A stretch of DNA of 8,918 nucleotides from positions 1 to 8,918 of the forward strand of contig JAIRRU010000190.1 in NCBI GenBank assembly GCA_031255815.1, read 5' to 3'. The translations under genes and the position numbers were made by a program. The notes beneath the pieces were generated by a model. It was not told the DNA's origin. It saw only the letters and a list, made by a program, of their open reading frames with translations, and searched no databases. The DNA is from Treponema sp. (GTDB lineage: Bacteria; Spirochaetota; Spirochaetia; Treponematales; Breznakiellaceae). Below are positions 1 to 4,714 of the stretch, piece after piece; position 1 is the stretch's first letter; every line of letters starts with the position of its first letter.

Positions 1-626
1 CTGCCGGCCCAGGCGCGGATCCTCCCCTCCACCCCGGCGTACCAGTCCGCGTCCAGCTCGGTAAGGGCGCGGTTTTTCAGGATATCGGGCGGGCTTCCCC
101 CTCCGGAGCCTTCGAACAGGGAGAGGGCCCCGCTTACCGCCTCGCCGCTTCCCCCCACCACAAAGACGATCCGGTTTTCCGAAAGGAAACGGTCCAGATT
201 CCGGGTTTCCAGGGCCTTTTTCAGAATTTCCCGCCGCCGCTCCACCAGCACCAGGGGTCTTCCCGGCGCCCGTTCCGCCGCCGCTTCGGCGCCGTAGCCC
301 AGGCCGAAGCCGAGGATAAGCAGCGGCCCGCCGGATTGGCCGCCCGCGCCATTTTCCGCGCCGTCCGCGCCGCTTTCCGGGAAGCGGGGGAGGCTTTCGG
401 CAAGCCGCCGGGCCTCCCGAACCGGATCCCGGGCCGAATGAAGGTAACGCCCCCGGAAAACCAGGGTAGGCGCCCCGGAAGCGGCGCTTTCCACCCGGAG
501 TCCGTCCCGGGGCCCCTCCTCCGGGGCTTCCCCTTCCGCCCCGCCGCCGGGCTTTGCCAGTTCCTCCGCCAGGCCGGGAAAGAGCCGGGAGAGAAGGGAA
601 AAATCGGAGGCCGGCGTTTCCGTCAT
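1..626 (-). CDS. DUF115 family protein (Maf / MptE-like), C-terminus beyond left edge
   Basis: This frame opens with ATG at 626-624 and stays open through 208 codons to the left window edge, so the C-terminal part is missing. Residues 61-68 read YLHSARDP, followed by an Arg/Ala-rich helix (REARRLAESL). Residues 102-114 (LLILGFGLGYGAE) form a glycine-rich Rossmann-like strand-loop, then LVLVER at 125-130 and an RIVFVVGG strand at 152-159. This order matches the N-terminal half of DUF115 proteins, the family that includes archaeal 6-hydroxymethylpterin pyrophosphokinase MptE and bacterial motility-associated (Maf) glycosyltransferases. A Gly/Ala-rich linker (about 84-100) sits between the conserved blocks. 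The start codon overlaps the ftsI stop as ATGA, which suggests translational coupling; only a weak GGA lies upstream. In a flagellated spirochaete a flagellin- or surface-glycosylation role is the likeliest inference, but substrate and activity cannot be read from this fragment. Family call is moderately sure, function is not. Confidence 0.7.
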   Translation of the reverse strand, partial: MTETPASDFSLLSRLFPGLAEELAKPGGGAEGEAPEEGPRDGLRVESAASGAPTLVFRGRYLHSARDPVREARRLAESLPRFPESGADGAENGAGGQSGGPLLILGFGLGYGAEAAAERAPGRPLVLVERRREILKKALETRNLDRFLSENRIVFVVGGSGEAVSGALSLFEGSGGGSPPDILKNRALTELDADWYAGVEGRIRAWAG

Positions 627-2503
627 TCAAATTCCAGGTATATGGTCATTCCCGGTTCCACCGGAGCGCCCGGCCCGGGGCTCTGACGGCGAACCCAGCC
701 TTCCCCCTGCATCTCGATCTGTATATCGTCCCGCAGGAGGAGGGGGAGCAGGGTGCGTTTGGAGAAGCCCGAAAAGTCCGGGACGTAAGCGCCGATTTCC
801 GGCGGCCTTTCCAGGGGCAGGGTAACCGCCGGGGAATGGCTTTCCTGGGGGTTGCGGCCCCGGGGGATACCCAGGTAATCCACCAGGGCTTCCGCGGCTT
901 CCCGGATAGCCGGGGCGGCGATACGGCCCCCCAGGTATTCGCCCCGGGGTTTCACGATGACCAGGTACAGGATCAGGGAGGGGGATTCGGCGGGAAGCAG
1001 GGCCATGCAGTTCGCGATGTAATCGGTCTCCGAATAGGCCAGGGTAAGGGGGTTGATGATCTGGGCGGTACCGGTTTTTACCGCCAGGGAGAGGTCTTCC
1101 ACATTGGCCCGCCAGCCCGTACCGATGTCGGAGGTAACGTCCACCATGTAGGATCGGATGGCCCGGGCGGTTTCCGGTTTGATGATCTGCCGGGGCTCCC
1201 CGTTGGCCCATTCCCGGACGGTTTTGCCGTCCGGGGAGACGATCTTGGAAACGAGCCGGGGGGGAACCAGGAGGCCGTCGTTGGCGATGGCGCTGGCGGC
1301 CTGAATCATCTGCATGGCCGAGACGGCGATTTCCTGCCCTATGGCGATGGTCGGCTTAGACCTTTCCGACCAGCCTTCGGCCGGACGGAGGTAGCCCGCC
1401 GTTTCCCCGGGGTTCCCCGCCCCGGTACGGGCGCCGAATCCGAAGTCCCTCAGCCGGCTGTAAAAGGCTTCCCCCCCTATCCGGTCAGCCGCATAGGCCG
1501 CGCCCGCGTTACAGGAGTAGACGATAATATCCCGGGCATTGACCCAGCCGTGGGCCCCCAGGCAGTTGATCACGATCCGCTCTCCCCGGCCGGTTACCCT
1601 TTCGTAGTAGCCGTTGCAGAGGAAGCTGCTGTCCGCGGATATGCTTCCCCCGTCCAGAAGGGAGGCCAGGGAAAAGATCTTGAAGACCGAGCCGGGTTCG
1701 TAGGCCCAGATAGCCGGCCGATCCATCCGGGAATTCTCGTCGGAAAGGCGGATATCGTTGGGATCGAAACTGGGAAGGGAAGCGGAGCCCAGAATTTCCC
1801 CGCTGCGGGGATCCACGGCCATAAACATAACCGCTTCGGCCTGGTTTTCCCGCAGGGTTTCCCCGGCTATCTGTTCCAGGATGTACTGCACGTTGGAATC
1901 TATGGTCAGAACCACCTGGTTGCCCGCGCTGCTCCCGGCCTGGGGAACCAGTTCCGATTCAAAGGCGTACTCGATCCCCGCCAGGCCGTTGTTGTCGTCC
2001 CCCACAAAACCCACAATCTGGCTTGCCAGGCCCCGCTCCGGGTATATCCGCCCCCGGATCGGTTCTATGCCGATGCCCTTCATTTTTTCCGCTTCCCGGG
2101 CGGCTTCTATCAGCCTGATCGTAGACTCGTCCACCTGTTTTTTCAGGTACACAAAGTCGGTGGGGGAGCGGGCTATGCGATCCCGGATTTCCCCGGAGGG
2201 CATTTCCAGAATGGGGGCAAGATCCTCGCTTACCTGGTTCAGATCGCTGATCTCCGGCCGCCAGGCGCTGATATTGGCAAGCCGGGCCTGGAGGGCCAGG
2301 ACGCGCCCGTTCCGGTCCAGGATGGAACCCCGCTCGGTAAAGCGGTCGCTGCGGAGGGGTTCCGGTATATCCCCCTGCCCGAGCATGAGGTACGCGTACT
2401 TTATCAGAACGGCGAAGGCGATCAGGGAGAGGAGGGCGATGAAAAGGACAAAGCGCCACTGGCGGCGGCCCGGCGGGGGGGAAGCCGAGGGAGATTCTTT
2501 CAT
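623..2503 (-). CDS. ftsI: Class B penicillin-binding protein, FtsI type, with PASTA domain
   Basis: This 626-residue peptidoglycan D,D-transpeptidase forms 4-3 cross-links in the periplasm, most likely at the division septum. A short cytoplasmic tail is followed by one membrane segment (about 17-41). The dimerisation part begins with the RGSILDRNG box (59-66) and continues with GRIYPERGLASQIVGFVG (151-168). The transpeptidase domain has all three active-site motifs: S272-V-F-K275 inside YEPGSVFK (nucleophile Ser272), S330-C-N332, and K476-T-G478 followed by TAQ. The YEPGS context favours FtsI over the elongation PBP2. Residues from about 565 to the end (PDFSGFSKRTLLPLLL ... SPGPGAPVEPGMTIYLEF) look like one PASTA domain, which explains the extra length compared with the roughly 590 residues of E. 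coli FtsI. The start ATG overlaps the stop of the signal peptidase gene (ATGA) and the stop overlaps the next gene start in the same way, so the three genes are probably coupled. The reading frame is intact. Confidence 0.93.
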   Translation of the reverse strand: MKESPSASPPPGRRQWRFVLFIALLSLIAFAVLIKYAYLMLGQGDIPEPLRSDRFTERGSILDRNGRVLALQARLANISAWRPEISDLNQVSEDLAPILEMPSGEIRDRIARSPTDFVYLKKQVDESTIRLIEAAREAEKMKGIGIEPIRGRIYPERGLASQIVGFVGDDNNGLAGIEYAFESELVPQAGSSAGNQVVLTIDSNVQYILEQIAGETLRENQAEAVMFMAVDPRSGEILGSASLPSFDPNDIRLSDENSRMDRPAIWAYEPGSVFKIFSLASLLDGGSISADSSFLCNGYYERVTGRGERIVINCLGAHGWVNARDIIVYSCNAGAAYAADRIGGEAFYSRLRDFGFGARTGAGNPGETAGYLRPAEGWSERSKPTIAIGQEIAVSAMQMIQAASAIANDGLLVPPRLVSKIVSPDGKTVREWANGEPRQIIKPETARAIRSYMVDVTSDIGTGWRANVEDLSLAVKTGTAQIINPLTLAYSETDYIANCMALLPAESPSLILYLVIVKPRGEYLGGRIAAPAIREAAEALVDYLGIPRGRNPQESHSPAVTLPLERPPEIGAYVPDFSGFSKRTLLPLLLRDDIQIEMQGEGWVRRQSPGPGAPVEPGMTIYLEFE

Positions 2504-2880
2504 TTATTAAGCCCCAGCACCTTTCCGATGATGTTGTCCGCTTCCACCGGGCCGTATGAGCGGGAATCGTAAGACTGCAAACTGTTATCCCCCAAGGCGA
2601 TAAATTCCCCCTTTCCGGCGAGTCCGGCGCAGCGTTTCACCACAGTCTGGCCTTCCGGGGCATAAAAGACAAGCACGTCCCCGATTTCCGGCATAGACCA
2701 GCGCAGTAAATATGAGCGGGCCCAGGGCAGCCTGAAGCCGTAGGCCAGACGGTTTACCACCAGTACGGTTCCCGGCCTTATGGCCGGCTCCATCGAGCTT
2801 CCGTCGGCGATCACAAAATCAAACAGGAACAGCTTCATGGCAATAGCGGTAAGGAGGGCCCCCAGGATCGCCTTGTTCAT
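2500..2880 (-). CDS. lepB: Type I signal peptidase (S26), minimal form
   Basis: This membrane serine protease removes signal peptides from exported proteins. With the start used here it has 126 residues. A signal-anchor helix (about 3-24) leads straight into box B, GSSMEPAIRPG, with nucleophile Ser29. Box C is EIGDVLVF, box D is VVKRCAGLAG with general base Lys82, and box E is ALGDNSLQSYDSRSYG (GDN 97-99, Asp105, Ser106, Arg107). All catalytic boxes are present, but only about seven residues separate boxes D and E, so the beta-rich domain II of larger bacterial enzymes is essentially absent. I chose the ATG at 2880-2878 because a sigma70-like promoter ends a few bases before it and the product begins MNKAILGALL, a normal signal anchor. 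An ATG at 2913 would add eleven residues, but it overlaps the promoter -35. Neither start has a Shine-Dalgarno. The gene heads an operon with ftsI and the DUF115 gene. Confidence 0.88.
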   Translation of the reverse strand: MNKAILGALLTAIAMKLFLFDFVIADGSSMEPAIRPGTVLVVNRLAYGFRLPWARSYLLRWSMPEIGDVLVFYAPEGQTVVKRCAGLAGKGEFIALGDNSLQSYDSRSYGPVEADNIIGKVLGLNK

Positions 2881-2889
2881 GGTAGCCCA

Positions 2890-2918
2890 AGTATAATGAT
2901 TAGCAAAAATCATGTCGA
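2890..2918 (-). promoter_or_regulatory. Predicted sigma70-like promoter of the lepB-ftsI operon
   Basis: Read on the minus strand, TCGACA (2918-2913) and TATACT (2895-2890) are separated by exactly 17 bases, each matching the consensus at five of six positions. The expected start of transcription is around A2883, only about three bases before the ATG at 2880, so the mRNA would be nearly leaderless. The element lies in the only AT-rich spacer between the divergent units. It is a sequence prediction, and AT-rich spacers produce chance matches. Confidence 0.5.
2892..2897 (+). promoter_or_regulatory. Possible -10 hexamer (TATAAT) for the LysM/M23 gene
   Basis: A perfect TATAAT stands on the plus strand 33 bases before the GTG start of the LysM/M23 gene. 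No convincing -35 hexamer is found at the usual 16-18 base distance and there is no extended -10 TGn, so the promoter call is weak. The hexamer overlaps the minus-strand TATACT by four bases, so the two divergent promoters could not easily be melted at the same time. Confidence 0.25.
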
Positions 2919-2930
2919 TAAACCAGTATT

Positions 2931-4280
2931 GTGATAAATATTATCGCCAATCAGCAGGTATATGCTCAGGAAAACCTTCTCTCTTTCCGGAAGAGACTGT
3001 CGCGCCATAAAAAACTCCGGCGCCGCCCTGTTCCCGCCGACCTGGTATGGCGGATAAAGCAGGATCCCGTCAGCATAACCCGAACCCGGCGGCGGCGTTC
3101 CTCCCCCCTGGCGGCTCTGAAGGCCCTGTTCAGCCGTTCCGCGGCGCGCCCCGCTTCCCCGAAATTAAGCTCCCCCAAAAAGGCGCGGCCCCCCCGCTTT
3201 GTCCGGCTGGCCCTTGCGGCCCGGCCTGCCGCGGGGCAAGCCTCCCCAAGGCAGGCCGCCGCCGGGCAGGGATCCGCGGAGAAGGGGAAGGCCGGCCGAT
3301 CCCGGGCTTTCTTCGAAATTTTCTGCGGCGCCGGCCTGTTCCTTGCAGCTGCCCTTTCTTTTCTGGTATCCTTTGCCATACCGGACTGGGAATCCCCCTC
3401 CCTGGTCATGCTTTTCCGGGGGCCCGCCTTTCTGGATCCCGGGCTCGCGGAACCCCTGGAAGACAACCGATCCGAACAGGGCCTGGCCTCCTATGTCGGC
3501 GCCGGACTTTTATCTTTCCGGGAAGCGGAGGAGATCCCCCTGGATCTTACGGAAAGCTTTTCCTGGGGAACCTATACGGTCAGGCGGGGGGATACGGTTT
3601 CCCAGATAGCGGCGGATTACCATATTTCACTGGACGCCATTATCGCCTCCAACGGCATAGCCAATGTCAAAAGACTCCGGGAAGGGGAAACCCTGCGGAT
3701 CCCCAATATGGACGGGATCCCTTACACTGTGAAGAAAGGGGACAATATCACGAAAATTTCAGCCGCCATGGGCGTCCCCAAAGAGGCCATTCTGGACGCC
3801 AACGATATTCAGAACGACTTTATCGCCCAGGGGACGCTGCTTTTTATTCCCGGCGCCCGGATGAAGCGGGAAGAACTTAAAATGGCGATGGGCGATCTCT
3901 TTATCTATCCGGTTCGGGGACGGCTTACCAGCCCCTACGGCTGGCGGAACGATCCTATCAGCGGGGTCAGGCGGCACCACGCAGCCGTCGATCTTGCCGC
4001 CCCTATGGGCACCCCGATCAAAGCCGCCCAGGACGGCAAGGTTTCTGTGGTGGGCATCAATTCCACCTACGGGAACTTTGTCATTCTGGAACACGGGGGG
4101 GGGTATCAGACCATGTACGCCCACATGAGCGTGGTTTCGGTTAAACAGGGAGCCTCCGTTATCCAGGGCCTCAAGATAGGGGAAGTGGGCAGCACAGGTT
4201 ACAGCACCGGGCCCCATCTCCACTTCGCGGTATACAGGAACGGAAGGCCGCTTAATCCACTTGAATTCCTTAACCAATGA
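2931..4280 (+). CDS. Membrane-anchored LysM (x2) / M23 peptidoglycan endopeptidase
   Basis: This 449-residue protein probably cleaves peptide cross-links of peptidoglycan in the periplasm. Residues 1-125 are a Lys/Arg/Ala/Pro-rich stretch that should be cytoplasmic. One membrane helix follows (about 127-149), then a linker. LysM 1 (about 214-258, TYTVRRGDTVSQIA) and LysM 2 (about 264-307, PYTVKKGDNITKIS) bind glycan. The M23 domain (about 325-449) holds the zinc ligands H350 and D354 (HxxxD) and H431, and the catalytic histidines H398 (YAHMS) and H429 (GPHLHF), so it should be active. Start: GTG at 2931 is the earliest in-frame start I find plausible; no Shine-Dalgarno is visible, so a later start that shortens the basic tail cannot be excluded. 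It is divergent from the lepB-ftsI operon and leads a plus-strand series of small genes. A run of nine G bases lies within the catalytic domain. The frame is intact. Confidence 0.9.
   Translation: MINIIANQQVYAQENLLSFRKRLSRHKKLRRRPVPADLVWRIKQDPVSITRTRRRRSSPLAALKALFSRSAARPASPKLSSPKKARPPRFVRLALAARPAAGQASPRQAAAGQGSAEKGKAGRSRAFFEIFCGAGLFLAAALSFLVSFAIPDWESPSLVMLFRGPAFLDPGLAEPLEDNRSEQGLASYVGAGLLSFREAEEIPLDLTESFSWGTYTVRRGDTVSQIAADYHISLDAIIASNGIANVKRLREGETLRIPNMDGIPYTVKKGDNITKISAAMGVPKEAILDANDIQNDFIAQGTLLFIPGARMKREELKMAMGDLFIYPVRGRLTSPYGWRNDPISGVRRHHAAVDLAAPMGTPIKAAQDGKVSVVGINSTYGNFVILEHGGGYQTMYAHMSVVSVKQGASVIQGLKIGEVGSTGYSTGPHLHFAVYRNGRPLNPLEFLNQ
2933..2945. promoter_or_regulatory. Short inverted repeat overlapping the GTG start (GATAA-ATA-TTATC)
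   Basis: Five-base arms GATAA and TTATC flank an ATA centre just after the GTG start codon of the LysM/M23 gene. It is AT-rich and operator-like in shape, and it sits where a bound protein or a folded mRNA could block initiation. The arms are short enough to be chance, and no regulator gene is nearby. Confidence 0.15.
4095..4103 (+). repeat. Homopolymeric G9 tract inside the M23 domain
   Basis: Nine consecutive G bases encode Gly389-Gly391 as three GGG codons. Homopolymer G tracts of about eight or more are known slippage sites in treponemes and other bacteria. A one-base change here would shift the frame ahead of catalytic residues H398, H429 and H431. Seven-base G or C runs are common in this window; this is the longest I saw. 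Confidence 0.85.
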
Positions 4281-4339
4281 ATAATAATTTAGATGACCAT
4301 ATTAAAAAAATTGGTCGTGGGGAGAAAGGTTATGCGTAA
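4277..4339 (+). CDS. Possible 20-codon coupled minigene
   Basis: An ATG at 4277 overlaps the LysM/M23 stop as ATGA and reads 20 codons (MNNNLDDHIKKIGRGEKGYA) to TAA at 4337-4339. The TAA falls eight bases inside the next microprotein gene in another frame. The ATGA overlap repeats the junction style used elsewhere in this window, which is the only argument for translation. The peptide is hydrophilic and basic and resembles nothing I recognise. It may be a chance frame or a short leader whose translation opens the next start. Confidence 0.2.
   Translation: MNNNLDDHIKKIGRGEKGYA
4319..4324 (+). promoter_or_regulatory. Shine-Dalgarno of the 43-residue microprotein
   Basis: GGGGAG ends seven bases before the ATG at 4332, with a second purine patch (AAAGG) between them. 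The combination of this strong site and ideal spacing is the main reason for calling the small downstream frame a gene. Confidence 0.65.
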
Positions 4340-4463
4340 TCTGATGCTTATTCTTATCGCGTTTATCGCGGTAGTTACTTTTATTAGGGCTTTTGATAAT
4401 TCGGGAAATGAAATTTCCCCCCGAATTCCCGAGACTGTTCTGGAATTCGATACCAAGAATTAA
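4332..4463 (+). CDS. 43-residue single-pass membrane microprotein, unknown function
   Basis: The frame starts at ATG 4332 behind a strong Shine-Dalgarno and ends at TAA 4461-4463. The product begins MRNLMLILIAFIAVVTFIRA, a clear hydrophobic helix over residues 3-18, followed by a polar tail of about 23 residues with mixed charge (FDNSGNEISPRIPETVLEFD). There is no lipobox cysteine, and the helix could be either an uncleaved anchor or a signal peptide; I favour an anchor because no clean AxA site is present. The gene sits 51 bases after the LysM/M23 gene and 23 bases before the coiled-coil gene, all on the same strand, so co-transcription is likely. Its codons are noticeably more AT-rich than those of its neighbours. 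I do not recognise a family. By position it might assist or restrain the M23 hydrolase, but that is only inference. Confidence 0.6.
   Translation: MRNLMLILIAFIAVVTFIRAFDNSGNEISPRIPETVLEFDTKN
4398..4427 (+). other. Imperfect hairpin within the microprotein gene
   Basis: The arms AATTCGGGAAAT (4398-4409) and ATTTCCC (4413-4419) plus GAATT (4423-4427) pair around a GAA loop, with a three-base CCC bulge on the 3' side. This gives about twelve base pairs. No T-run follows, so it is not an intrinsic terminator. It could be an mRNA processing or stability element between the first and later genes of the unit, or chance. Confidence 0.35.
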
Positions 4464-4486
4464 TAGAGCAGAGTACGGTAAGCCTT

Positions 4487-4714
4487 ATGATGTCCGGCAA
4501 AGATACTGCGGCAGTTTCCGACAGGCGGTCTTTCGAGACCATGCTGGACGATGTTTGCGAGAGGCTCTGGGATCGGAAGGTTAGTTACTCCCTCAGGCGG
4601 ATTGGGGAAATGGAAGCGGCCCTCGCGGCGCTGGAACGGGAACTGGACGAACTGATCCTCAGGGGGGCTGCCCGGCTGCCCGGGGGAGGCGTTTTGCGGG
4701 ATCAGGGCGGATGA
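4487..4714 (+). CDS. Small coiled-coil protein, unknown function
   Basis: This gene encodes 75 residues with two adjacent ATG codons (4487 and 4490); a weak GGTAAG lies just upstream, so either start may be used. The product has no signal peptide or membrane segment and should be cytoplasmic. Residues about 15-60 are helical and charged, and 39-58 (IGEMEAALAALERELDELIL) show the regular leucine spacing of a coiled coil. The tail is Gly/Arg-rich and probably disordered. It contains one cysteine (Cys24). The stop overlaps the start of the propeller gene as ATGA, which implies translational coupling and a shared function or stoichiometry. I do not recognise the family. The G+C-rich codon pattern returns to that of the large genes here, which supports real coding. 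Confidence 0.7.
   Translation: MMSGKDTAAVSDRRSFETMLDDVCERLWDRKVSYSLRRIGEMEAALAALERELDELILRGAARLPGGGVLRDQGG

Noticed and set aside
554..2572. A 672-codon open frame on the plus strand across the ftsI gene.
   Set aside because: It is opposite a gene with all PBP motifs, its product is a Gly/Pro/Arg-rich sequence with no recognisable domain, and GC-rich third positions on the real strand readily keep the antisense frame open.
3047..3880. A 277-codon plus-strand frame inside the LysM/M23 gene.
   Set aside because: It runs out of frame through the LysM repeats and membrane helix, with a Pro/Arg-rich product; it is a composition shadow.
4295..4316. GACCA ... TGGTC inverted repeat as a terminator after the M23 gene.
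   Set aside because: The arms are only five bases, the loop is A-rich and a G-run rather than a T-run follows.
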